NCBI GenBank assembly: GCA_029941175.1
Contig: JAPYRM010000047.1
Coordinates: 1-6,729 of the forward strand
Length of the DNA stretch: 6,729 nucleotides
Source: Halobacteriales archaeon
Lineage (GTDB): Archaea > Halobacteriota > Halobacteria > Halobacteriales > Hikarchaeaceae
Direction: 5' to 3'
The position numbers and the translations under genes were made by a program. The notes under the pieces are model-generated. The model ran no database searches, was not told the origin of the DNA, and saw only the letters and a program-made list of their open reading frames with translations. Each line of letters begins with the position of its first letter. The first letter of the stretch is position 1. Shown here in pieces: positions 1 through 5,628 of the stretch.

Positions 1-908
1 TGATTGTACTGTGTGGTGTGCTCATGGCCCAAGCTATAATCAATGGTTTGGGAAATTTTTATCAGACTACAAAGTATGCAGATGGGCTCAATATCAAAAG
101 TTATTTACAAGTTGTCAAGCTCACGGTCTGGGGTTTTGGAATTGTAGCAATTATATCAATTCTTGTGAATAAAAATCCAATCCTGTTGCTTAGTGGCATT
201 GGCGCAATGACTGCAGTTCTTTTGTTAATCTTTAGGGATACGATTCTTTCATTGGTTGCTAGTATACAGATAAATTCTCATGGTCTTTTTAAGGAGGGGG
301 ATTGGATTGAAGTCCCTCAATTTGGTGCAGATGGTATGGTGATAGATATCGCATTACAGGGGGTGAAAATTGAAAATTGGGATAAAACTATTTCAGTTGT
401 TCCTACTCACAAACTCATTGATTCTACATTCAAAAATTGGAAAAACATGGAACGAAGTGGAGGACGAAGAATTAAACGATCTATTTGGATTGATATGAAT
501 AGCATCTCTCTTTGTGACAAGAAAATGTTGCAGAAATTTAAGAAATTTGGTCTGATTAAAGAGTATATTGAGGGTAAGCAAGTAGAGATTGAAGGATACA
601 ACCAAATGAAAGGATTCGATTCTTCAGAAATCATTAACGCCCGGGGGTTAACAAATATTGGTACATTTAGAGCATATGTTGAAGCATACCTACGGGAGAA
701 CAACAATATCAACGAGGACATGATGTGTTTAGTGCGCCAAATGGAACCAAGTGAGAAGGGACTTCCCATTCAGATATATGTATTTGCGAAGGATACAGAT
801 TGGATCCGTTACGAAAAGATTCAGGCAGATATTTTTGACCACCTACTAGCAGTAGTACCTGAGTTTGGGTTGAGGGTATTTCAGAGGAATACAGATTTAG
901 GAAAATAG
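1..908 (+). CDS. ybdG: YbdG-type mechanosensitive channel (MscS superfamily), 5'-truncated by the window edge
   Basis: The protein should be an inner-membrane small-conductance mechanosensitive channel that opens under membrane tension to release solutes during osmotic downshock. The frame is open to base 3 with no stop, so the GTG at 18 and ATG at 24 are probably internal codons. E. coli YbdG is about 415 residues, so roughly 120 N-terminal residues lie outside. Counting the GTG at 18 as residue 1, I see a membrane helix at about 30-50 and the pore-lining helix at about 54-86 (SGIGAMTAVLLLIFRDTI). The MscS beta domain follows with GDWIEVP (95-100), then QFGADGMV, NWDKTI (120-125) and SGGRRIKRS (147-155). 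The C-terminal part carries TNIGTFRAYVEAYLR, LVRQMEP, IQADIFDHLLAVVPEFGLRVFQ-type motifs. These are YbdG signatures rather than generic MscS. It converges on the UbiD-family gene with 13 nt between stops. The close match to a bacterial subfamily suggests transfer from bacteria (inference). Confidence 0.9.
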   Translation, partial: IVLCGVLMAQAIINGLGNFYQTTKYADGLNIKSYLQVVKLTVWGFGIVAIISILVNKNPILLLSGIGAMTAVLLLIFRDTILSLVASIQINSHGLFKEGDWIEVPQFGADGMVIDIALQGVKIENWDKTISVVPTHKLIDSTFKNWKNMERSGGRRIKRSIWIDMNSISLCDKKMLQKFKKFGLIKEYIEGKQVEIEGYNQMKGFDSSEIINARGLTNIGTFRAYVEAYLRENNNINEDMMCLVRQMEPSEKGLPIQIYVFAKDTDWIRYEKIQADIFDHLLAVVPEFGLRVFQRNTDLGK

Positions 909-921
909 TTTAGAGTTGAAA

Positions 922-2280
922 TTACCACTCTACTTCGTCGGATCCAGGGACAGTCACACGAGAGAAAGTGAATTTATCACCATCAAGCGGGACGGTTGCG
1001 TCGATCCCCATCTTTTCCGATTGGCGAGAAGGGCCAGAAGGATCAAGCGGGGCCCCAGTCATAGTTGGGAAAGTTATAACATCCCGATGAGGTTGTACAC
1101 GGGTGTTTAGAGCCCAATTTATCTGACGTTCATCGTATAGATCAATATCTGTGTCAACGACGACGCAGTATTTTGCTTGACAGCGACCGCCCAAAACAGC
1201 AGCAATGACATTTTTGGGATCGCCTTCAAGGCGTTTATCTATAGAGACAAATGCCTCATACATACCATTTCCTCCAGAATAGGGGTCGCATTTGACCAAT
1301 GCTTGTTTCACAGATGGAACTGCCCTTTCTGCATCTTGCCTAACAGTTGCACTTCGGGGAAGCCAATTCATGAGATTGTTTTCTGTGGGAGGAAAACCGG
1401 TTAAAATGGTGTGATACATCGCGTCTGAACGTTGCATGATACCCGTTATTTCCACAATGGGGCACATTTGTTTTGGACCATAGGTTCCAGGGAATTCCCC
1501 GAATGGTGCTTCTTCTACCATATTATCAGGATGGATTAGTCCTTCAATGACCATCTCAGCATGTGCAGGAACATCGACATCTATGGTTTCGCATTTGACT
1601 ATCTCAATTGGAGATCCTTGTAGCCCTCCTGCAATCGATAGTTTATCTATGGAGTGAGGAACGTTGGAAATGCTCCCCATGGTTACGGCAGGTGGGGAAC
1701 CAACGACAACTGCGACTTCCGTGGGTTCTCCTTTGTCTTGGTTTACACGATACGCATATCCGATACGCCTTTCGGGGGGAGCCCATATTGTGAGTTCTTG
1801 TTTGGATTGGCGATACATTCTATGAATACCGGAGCCGCGAACACCGGTATGTGGTAAATTGGAAATGCAAGATGCCCCAGTGACGTAATCGCCGAAGTCC
1901 ATTTCAGAGTGAAGGACGATAGGAATATTGTATAGATCAATATCGTCTCCCATTTTAACAACTTCTTTTACAGGAGCCTTTTTCACTGTTTTTGGTTCGA
2001 TTTGGTTGTTAATAGCATCAATATATTTTTGCACTCCTTGTTCGTGGGTTTCGACACCTACGGACTCGAGGATGCGAGCTTTAGTGCCGTAAAAACCACC
2101 CAAAACATTCATATCATACCCAGCCACGTTGGTGAACCGAAATGCAGGGCCCTCTACTTCACAGGATTTTTTGATGTGAGCTGCTATCTCGAATTTTGTT
2201 GAGACTTCTTTGTCTATGACGACAAGATCCCCACGCGTTTCTAGGTTTGCGGCCCATTCTCTCAAGCTTTGTTCAACCAT
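922..2280 (-). CDS. UbiD-family (prenylated-FMN-dependent type) decarboxylase
   Basis: A 452-residue member of the UbiD family of reversible, prenylated-FMN-dependent decarboxylases of aromatic or alpha,beta-unsaturated acids. The length is normal. The N-terminus (SLREWAANLETRGDLVVI) is typical. The active-site block EEAPFGEFPGTYGP lies at 256-269, where E257 and E262 have the same spacing as the catalytic glutamates of fungal Fdc1 (E277/E282). R154 in GIHRMYR is the likely catalytic arginine, and IVKCETIDVDVPAHAE (227-242) is also conserved. By hand alignment, the Asn and His that bind metal in Fdc1 (N168, H191) are not obvious here, with Gly149 and an Arg-rich PERR segment in their place. 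The ATG at 2280 gives the expected start. It lies 35 nt after artA on the same strand. Substrate is unknown. The archaeal anhydromevalonate-phosphate decarboxylase of the modified mevalonate pathway is also of this family, but haloarchaea use another mevalonate route. No UbiX is visible in the window. Confidence 0.9.
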   Translation of the reverse strand: MVEQSLREWAANLETRGDLVVIDKEVSTKFEIAAHIKKSCEVEGPAFRFTNVAGYDMNVLGGFYGTKARILESVGVETHEQGVQKYIDAINNQIEPKTVKKAPVKEVVKMGDDIDLYNIPIVLHSEMDFGDYVTGASCISNLPHTGVRGSGIHRMYRQSKQELTIWAPPERRIGYAYRVNQDKGEPTEVAVVVGSPPAVTMGSISNVPHSIDKLSIAGGLQGSPIEIVKCETIDVDVPAHAEMVIEGLIHPDNMVEEAPFGEFPGTYGPKQMCPIVEITGIMQRSDAMYHTILTGFPPTENNLMNWLPRSATVRQDAERAVPSVKQALVKCDPYSGGNGMYEAFVSIDKRLEGDPKNVIAAVLGGRCQAKYCVVVDTDIDLYDERQINWALNTRVQPHRDVITFPTMTGAPLDPSGPSRQSEKMGIDATVPLDGDKFTFSRVTVPGSDEVEW

Positions 2281-2315
2281 CAGTGGAGAGTGTTAGGTCT
2301 CATTTTCCAATAACG

Positions 2316-3230
2316 TTAGCGATTGGGAGATATTTGCTCGAATGCATAGTGGAGATCGTATTTCTTTCTAGTGAGAAGGTAAAGAAGCTCTTCCAATAAA
2401 TCTGTAATTTCGGGTACGATTCTTATAGAAATCAGCAATAGCATCCCTATAATGAGAACGGTTAGACTTTGACTGATTACCCGGTCTGCGATAAAGAAAG
2501 AAACCAGTCGGGGGTCATCATATCCACTGATGAATAAGATAGAAGGTACAAACCACTGGAACCATTGTTCTCCGAAAGAAATGGCAATGAATGCATTTCG
2601 GAGGATGTTAAGAACATATATTAGAGAGGTTGTTACCACACATGCAATGTATTTTCGGGAGGCAGGAATCGAGAGAGAAGATATAAGACCTAAGAAAATG
2701 GTTATAGTCCCAAGTCCAGTGCATGCTAATACGATATGCGTTAAATAATCGTGCCCCATTCGCGAAAATAATAATCCACTTTTATGTCCAATAACAGGTC
2801 CATCGGTGAGAATTACGTCGAAACCAGTTCCAAGAATAGTAAGATATACATGCTGAGTGACTATGTTAATTAAGAAAATACCAAGGAATTCTATAGTTTC
2901 AAAGGGCAAATAAACAAGCCCCATTACTGCGATCGCGTTCGAAAGTGAAAGACGGGGTGATTGTTCTGTAAGTAATAGGTAACCGGCATGGAAACAAATA
3001 AGAATGGCGAAGAAACTAAGAATAGTTTCAATTGGAGAGCGCATTACAAGAGCAAATCGAGGTGTTAACAGAAGCCAAAATATTCCGAACAAAAACCATG
3101 CAATTATTGTTATTCTTCGAGAGAAACTTTCACGTTGTTTTTCAAAAAACCAAGCTATTGCGAATAATAAAGTAAACGCCCAGGCAAAAATGTTGGTGAC
3201 CCAAATCGGAGAGACTAGAAATTCAAACAT
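2316..3230 (-). CDS. artA: Archaeosortase A
   Basis: A 304-residue polytopic membrane transpeptidase of the exosortase/archaeosortase family. In Haloferax volcanii, ArtA recognises C-terminal PGF-CTERM signals of surface proteins such as the S-layer glycoprotein, removes the terminal membrane segment and couples the protein to a lipid. The catalytic triad is intact: C170 in LACTGLGT, R211 in LRNAFIA and R250 in ADRVISQ. The spacing is identical to that of C173/R214/R253 reported for the H. volcanii enzyme, with a uniform offset of three. Seven to eight hydrophobic segments are visible (about 10-30, 40-57, 67-88, 97-123, 166-187, 194-217, 253-272), and a charged cytoplasmic-looking tail follows. 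The ATG at 3230 follows the nop10 stop by 3 nt, so it is very likely translated from the nop10 transcript. No strong Shine-Dalgarno precedes it. No PGF-CTERM substrate is in the window. Confidence 0.93.
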   Translation of the reverse strand: MFEFLVSPIWVTNIFAWAFTLLFAIAWFFEKQRESFSRRITIIAWFLFGIFWLLLTPRFALVMRSPIETILSFFAILICFHAGYLLLTEQSPRLSLSNAIAVMGLVYLPFETIEFLGIFLINIVTQHVYLTILGTGFDVILTDGPVIGHKSGLLFSRMGHDYLTHIVLACTGLGTITIFLGLISSLSIPASRKYIACVVTTSLIYVLNILRNAFIAISFGEQWFQWFVPSILFISGYDDPRLVSFFIADRVISQSLTVLIIGMLLLISIRIVPEITDLLEELLYLLTRKKYDLHYAFEQISPNR

Positions 3231-3233
3231 GTA

Positions 3234-3419
3234 TCACTGGTGGGAATTTTTTCGTAGGAGTTTTCTTCGATATTCGCCGTAAGGGTCTTCAGGCCCAAAA
3301 GGGGCGGGAGAACTATTGACAGCTGGTGAACTGCACAGAGGACACCGGTTAGAGAGAGTATATAATGGAGAGTCGTGATTTAATTTCCAGGAAGAACACA
3401 CTCTTATTTTGGACTTCAT
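3234..3419 (-). CDS. nop10: H/ACA ribonucleoprotein protein Nop10
   Basis: A 61-residue Nop10, the small subunit of H/ACA guide ribonucleoproteins. It joins Cbf5 (pseudouridine synthase), Gar1 and L7Ae to direct pseudouridylation of rRNA. Visible hallmarks are the N-terminal zinc-ribbon part (C8, then CPLC at 26-29), the linker, and the conserved APFGPEDPYGEYRRK block (about 39-53) that contacts Cbf5. The thermococcal protein has a second cysteine at position 11 (CxxC). Here that position is W11, and H15 is the nearest alternative ligand. I believe haloarchaeal homologues share this change, but that is from memory. The ATG at 3419 is the only sensible start and no clear Shine-Dalgarno precedes it. 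It follows aIF2-alpha by 33 nt and precedes artA by 3 nt, within a translation-related run. Confidence 0.95.
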   Translation of the reverse strand: MKSKIRVCSSWKLNHDSPLYTLSNRCPLCSSPAVNSSPAPFGPEDPYGEYRRKLLRKNSHQ

Positions 3420-3452
3420 AGGAGATTGATGTGGCGCATTGGCCTACGAAGG

Positions 3453-4256
3453 CTAAGAGTCTTCGTCTATATGTCGACCGCGATGGAATTTTCCAGTACC
3501 GCCGTTTTTAACTATAGATTGGAGAATATAGTTTGCATATTGATCTAGAAGAGATTCTGCGAGTTTGTAATCGGGGGCAACAATTGTGATGAGGTATTCG
3601 GGAGAACCAACATAAATAACATCGAGCTCGACATCAGGAGGAATGATCATAGATTCTTCCGCAGATTTGAGTGCATCACGTATAGCGTCAATCCCATCGG
3701 GGGCAGAACATTCGAGATCTACATATCCAGATATACTCACTTTAGATAAAGAAACATTTTCGAGAGCAATAGAAATAATCGAATCAATTTCTTTGTCTGT
3801 TAAATTTAACTCGTCGAGGGCAGATTTTCCATCTAGTACAGCACATTCAAAGGCAGCATACAAAGTTCCGTATTTGTTTAGAATGCCAGGTACGATTCTG
3901 TTGAATTGGTCATTGGAAAGATCAGATCCAAGTGCTAGTTCTAGCCATTTGTCAGCTTTTTGTTCGTTTTTCCATTCTTGTATTTTTTCAGAACGTTGAT
4001 GGTCATTAACATCTTTTAGTGACAAATCAATTTGATGATTGGATTCATTCACTGTGAGAACTTTGCAAACGACTAGATGGCCTTTTTTAACATGGTCTCT
4101 TATATTTTTTATCCAGCCTGATGCCACTTCACTTATGTGGATAAGTCCACGTTTTTCTTCATACTCTTGAAGATCACAAAAGACACCGAAATCTTCTATA
4201 TCTACGACTTGACAAACCACAAGCTCACCTACTTCTGGCCATCCACTATATTTCAT
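3453..4256 (-). CDS. eif2a: Translation initiation factor aIF2 subunit alpha
   Basis: A 267-residue alpha subunit of archaeal initiation factor 2. With the beta and gamma subunits it carries initiator Met-tRNA to the small ribosomal subunit. The N-terminal S1/OB domain spans about 8-83 (GELVVCQVVDIEDFGVFCDL, RGLIHISEVASGWI, VVCKVLTVNESNHQIDLSLKD split over the domain). A helical domain follows (about 85-170) and then the alpha-beta domain that binds aIF2-gamma (about 172-255). The length is normal for the family. The position matching eukaryotic eIF2-alpha Ser51 falls at A45/S46 by eye. The start ATG overlaps the rps27e stop by 4 nt (ATGA), which indicates translational coupling, and no separate Shine-Dalgarno is seen. 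The order L44e-S27e-aIF2a-Nop10 is the widespread euryarchaeal arrangement. Confidence 0.96.
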   Translation of the reverse strand: MKYSGWPEVGELVVCQVVDIEDFGVFCDLQEYEEKRGLIHISEVASGWIKNIRDHVKKGHLVVCKVLTVNESNHQIDLSLKDVNDHQRSEKIQEWKNEQKADKWLELALGSDLSNDQFNRIVPGILNKYGTLYAAFECAVLDGKSALDELNLTDKEIDSIISIALENVSLSKVSISGYVDLECSAPDGIDAIRDALKSAEESMIIPPDVELDVIYVGSPEYLITIVAPDYKLAESLLDQYANYILQSIVKNGGTGKFHRGRHIDEDS

Positions 4257-4426
4257 TGATCGCTAAGAGTCTCGATTATTTCCCCATGAATAATGGTCAC
4301 CCCACCTGTTGATTTGGTGAGAGCTTCGTCGCATTCAGAACAATGAACCACTATCGAGGCGCGGTTGAAAAGAATTTGTTCATTTTCACAGTTCGAACAT
4401 TTAACACGATGAAATTTTCCAGCCAT
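4253..4426 (-). CDS. rps27e: Small ribosomal subunit protein S27e (57 residues)
   Basis: This 57-residue zinc-ribbon protein of the 30S subunit begins MAGKFHRVKCSNC and ends IIHGEIIETLSDQ, so it is short and easily missed by ORF finding with a length cutoff. The four zinc ligands are intact as two CxxC pairs, C10/C13 and C29/C32. The conserved L(T/S)xxTGG segment is present as LTKSTGG at 36-42. It starts 6 nt after the rpl44e stop and overlaps the aIF2-alpha start by 4 nt. An AGGAG within the end of rpl44e is well placed to start translation. Confidence 0.96.
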   Translation of the reverse strand: MAGKFHRVKCSNCENEQILFNRASIVVHCSECDEALTKSTGGVTIIHGEIIETLSDQ

Positions 4427-4432
4427 GAATAA

Positions 4433-4711
4433 CTACTCCTGTAACTCGAGCCTCCCGGCCCTCCATCCTTTGCGTTGATGTGCTTTCCCGCATGTAGTGC
4501 ATCGATAAACTAAGCTGGTTTTTTTAGTGGGTTTATCGCCTCCTGGGACTTTTGAAAATTTACCAGAGTTTCCAATTCCTGAGTTTCTTTTTCGTTGACG
4601 ATCGATCCAGTTCATCCCACGCTCTCGCCCTCGACGGGATTTTTCTACTTCATGCTCGTGATGAGCATTGCAATGAGGGCAATGTGTATTTAACCGACGT
4701 GGCATTTGCAT
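4433..4711 (-). CDS. rpl44e: Large ribosomal subunit protein L44e
   Basis: A 92-residue zinc-binding protein of the 50S subunit near the E site. The sequence is highly conserved: [21 protein letters not shown] at the N-terminus (shown from residue 3), [19 protein letters not shown] in the middle and [15 protein letters not shown] at the C-terminus. Zinc ligands are C11/C14 and C71/C74. The 92-residue length, with two residues before MPRR, matches haloarchaeal homologues as I remember them, so the ATG at 4711 is preferred over the internal ATG at 4705. It is the first gene of the minus-strand run, just downstream of a TATA-like element, and is probably the operon leader. The stop is 6 nt before rps27e. 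Confidence 0.97.
   Translation of the reverse strand: MQMPRRLNTHCPHCNAHHEHEVEKSRRGRERGMNWIDRQRKRNSGIGNSGKFSKVPGGDKPTKKTSLVYRCTTCGKAHQRKGWRAGRLELQE
4436..4440 (-). promoter_or_regulatory. Shine-Dalgarno AGGAG for rps27e
   Basis: On the minus strand AGGAG lies inside the last codons of rpl44e, 9 nt before the rps27e ATG. It is one of the few clear Shine-Dalgarno elements in the window and supports translation of S27e as an internal cistron of the rpl44e transcript. Confidence 0.65.
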
Positions 4712-4740
4712 GATTATTGAGTTTCTTGTAGAACCGCCCG

Positions 4741-4747
4741 CTTAAAA
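4741..4747 (-). promoter_or_regulatory. TATA-like element for the rpl44e operon
   Basis: TTTTAAG on the minus strand is centred about 33 nt before the rpl44e ATG, preceded by a GC-rich CGCG. Transcription starting about 26 nt downstream would leave a leader of only a few bases. That agrees with the absence of a Shine-Dalgarno before rpl44e. The call rests on position and composition only. Confidence 0.45.
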
Positions 4748-4820
4748 CGCGTTTGATCTATGCGTGGGATGTATTCAATAAATTTGGACTCCAGATACAA
4801 GAGTTATTTGAGTTAATCAC

Positions 4821-4838
4821 TTCGAAGCTATTAATTAT
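4821..4838 (+). promoter_or_regulatory. BRE/TATA promoter for the HAH_0734-family gene
   Basis: TTCGAAGC followed by TATTAATTAT has the form of an archaeal BRE plus TATA box. The TATA part is centred about 28 nt before the ATG at 4861, so the start site should coincide with the ATG and give a leaderless mRNA. A similar TTCGAA plus AT-rich box lies before the tRNA gene. Confidence 0.6.
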
Positions 4839-4860
4839 CCACGCAATGAAGTAATAATAG

Positions 4861-5106
4861 ATGAAGCGGTTATTGATCAATGGGGATGCTGATTTAAAAA
4901 AGGGGACTAAAATTGAATATGGAGATTTGGAACTCATCTGTTTTTCTGTGACTAGGAATGGAGATTACCATGGCCCCAGAAGAGTTCAGCTTTCGTGCAT
5001 AGTGGGAGATGTTAATGAATATAGCACGTTCGTGGAGGAGGCATATATACCCCATTTTCTTGAAACAAAATCAATAGAATCAGAGGATGTAAAAATTGTC
5101 ATCTGA
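4861..5106 (+). CDS. HAH_0734-family protein (conserved haloarchaeal, function unknown)
   Basis: An 81-residue soluble protein with no signal peptide or membrane segment. MKRLLINGDADLKKGTKIEY at the start, then FSVTRNGDYHGP (28-39), QLSCIVG and YIPHFLE, match the family called HAH_0734 in haloarchaeal annotations, as I recall it. Its biochemical role is not known to me. Predicted strands predominate, and there is no Cys pair or obvious catalytic motif. It is divergent from rpl44e across 149 bp. This neighbourhood next to L44e/S27e is, to my memory, also seen in haloarchaea, which hints at a translation-linked role (inference). The ATG at 4861 fits a leaderless transcript. Its 3' end overlaps the next small ORF by 11 nt. 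Confidence 0.85.
   Translation: MKRLLINGDADLKKGTKIEYGDLELICFSVTRNGDYHGPRRVQLSCIVGDVNEYSTFVEEAYIPHFLETKSIESEDVKIVI
5082..5086 (+). promoter_or_regulatory. Partial Shine-Dalgarno (AGAGG) before the TTG-start small ORF
   Basis: AGAGG ends 9 nt before the TTG at 5096, inside the upstream gene. It is a partial match to the anti-Shine-Dalgarno, but the spacing is right. It supports the TTG as the start of the 37-residue zinc-ribbon ORF, whose frame has a stop only two codons upstream of that TTG. Confidence 0.4.
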
Positions 5107-5209
5107 TCGTACTTGTCCGGTTTGTAGATATAGTCTGTTTCCTCTACATTGTAAATATGTGTGTCCAAATCATGGTGCAGTATACGATTGTAGCGATCCA
5201 TTTGTTTGA
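5096..5209 (+). CDS. 37-residue zinc-ribbon protein, TTG start, overlapping the upstream gene
   Basis: This short ORF is below usual length cutoffs and lacks an ATG. A TAA at 5090-5092 blocks upstream extension, so the TTG at 5096 is the only plausible near-full start. The product has a CPVC knuckle (C7/C10), then HCKYVCPNHGAVYDC with C19, C23 and C32 plus H18 and H26. This is the spacing of a small zinc ribbon. The CKYVCPxHG..YDCSDPF pattern resembles small haloarchaeal zinc-finger proteins (I think of the HVO_2523 type, from memory and not certain). It overlaps the HAH_0734 gene by 11 nt in another frame, which suggests translational coupling. The dense Cys/His pattern over 37 codons is unlikely by chance. 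No function is known to me. A role in nucleic-acid or protein contacts is typical of such micro-zinc fingers, but here it is inference. Confidence 0.75.
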   Translation: MSSDRTCPVCRYSLFPLHCKYVCPNHGAVYDCSDPFV

Positions 5210-5240
5210 ATTTTAAAAAGAATATAGTTTTATCAATAAA

Positions 5241-5250
5241 TATTTTAAAT
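5241..5250 (+). promoter_or_regulatory. TATA box for the DUF5830 gene
   Basis: TATTTTAAAT in an AT-rich 64-nt spacer is centred about 28 nt before the ATG at 5274. This is the spacing for a leaderless or near-leaderless archaeal transcript. It indicates that the DUF5830 gene has its own promoter despite lying downstream of two plus-strand genes. Confidence 0.55.
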
Positions 5251-5273
5251 TGGGGAGAACTTAGTATAGGTTG

Positions 5274-5624
5274 ATGGAAGATAGAGCTCTTGAAGATGGG
5301 ATATTATTTTTAACCCAAGGTAAAAAAGAAATGACACTGTCAAAAGCAATTGGCCTGATTGAGATAGTGACAAAGAATCCTCATTTAACACGCCAGATAT
5401 TGGAAGAGGCAGAGAAAAGAGGCGTGATAGAAAGAGATGGTACGAGGATTAGATTATTGGATAACGTTTCGAGAGATTACAGAAGTAAAGTAAAAACAAA
5501 ATCGGGAGAATTCACATGTGGACGGTGTGGCTCTAAACTTTCAAAAGGATATTTTATCGTAAGTAATGGTAGAGAGTGGGGACCATTTGGTCCCACTTGT
5601 GTGAAAAAAGTAATTGGATTTTAA
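5274..5624 (+). CDS. DUF5830-family protein (helical/winged-helix N-terminus plus C-terminal zinc ribbon)
   Basis: A 116-residue protein from the ATG at 5274; a TTG immediately upstream at 5271 is an alternative start adding one residue. Residues about 1-65 are helical and winged-helix-like (LSKAIGLIEIVTKNP, TRQILEEAEKRGVIERDG), ending in a strand pair. The C-terminal third is a treble-clef-like ribbon, CGRCGSKLSKGYFI with C82/C85, then GPFGPTCVKKVIGF with C109. Only three cysteines are visible. Haloarchaeal homologues, as I remember them, share this three-Cys pattern. The layout matches the haloarchaeal DUF5830 family and suggests a DNA- or RNA-binding role (inference). It has its own TATA box and ends 4 nt from the 3' end of a convergent tRNA gene, so its transcript may run antisense into the tRNA. 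Confidence 0.85.
   Translation: MEDRALEDGILFLTQGKKEMTLSKAIGLIEIVTKNPHLTRQILEEAEKRGVIERDGTRIRLLDNVSRDYRSKVKTKSGEFTCGRCGSKLSKGYFIVSNGREWGPFGPTCVKKVIGF
5604..5609 (-). terminator. Possible T-tract terminator of the tRNA-Met transcript
   Basis: The minus strand reads CTTTTTTC about 20 nt beyond the tRNA 3' end. A run of T is enough for archaeal termination. It lies inside the last codons (Lys-Lys) of the convergent DUF5830 gene, so it may simply reflect AAA lysine codons. Confidence 0.3.
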
Positions 5625-5628
5625 GATA

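Noticed and set aside
407..769. Minus-strand ORF of 120 codons opposite the channel gene
   Set aside because: It is antisense to strongly conserved YbdG coding sequence and its product shows no recognisable pattern.
18..908. A complete 296-residue channel starting at the GTG at 18
   Set aside because: The frame is open to the window edge and YbdG proteins need about 120 more N-terminal residues with membrane helices; the GTG is most likely internal.
909..921. A terminator hairpin between the convergent channel and UbiD-family genes
   Set aside because: The 13-nt gap has no inverted repeat or T run on either strand.
3643..3999. Plus-strand ORF of 118 codons opposite aIF2-alpha
   Set aside because: It is a low-complexity Ser/Ile-rich shadow of a clearly real gene.
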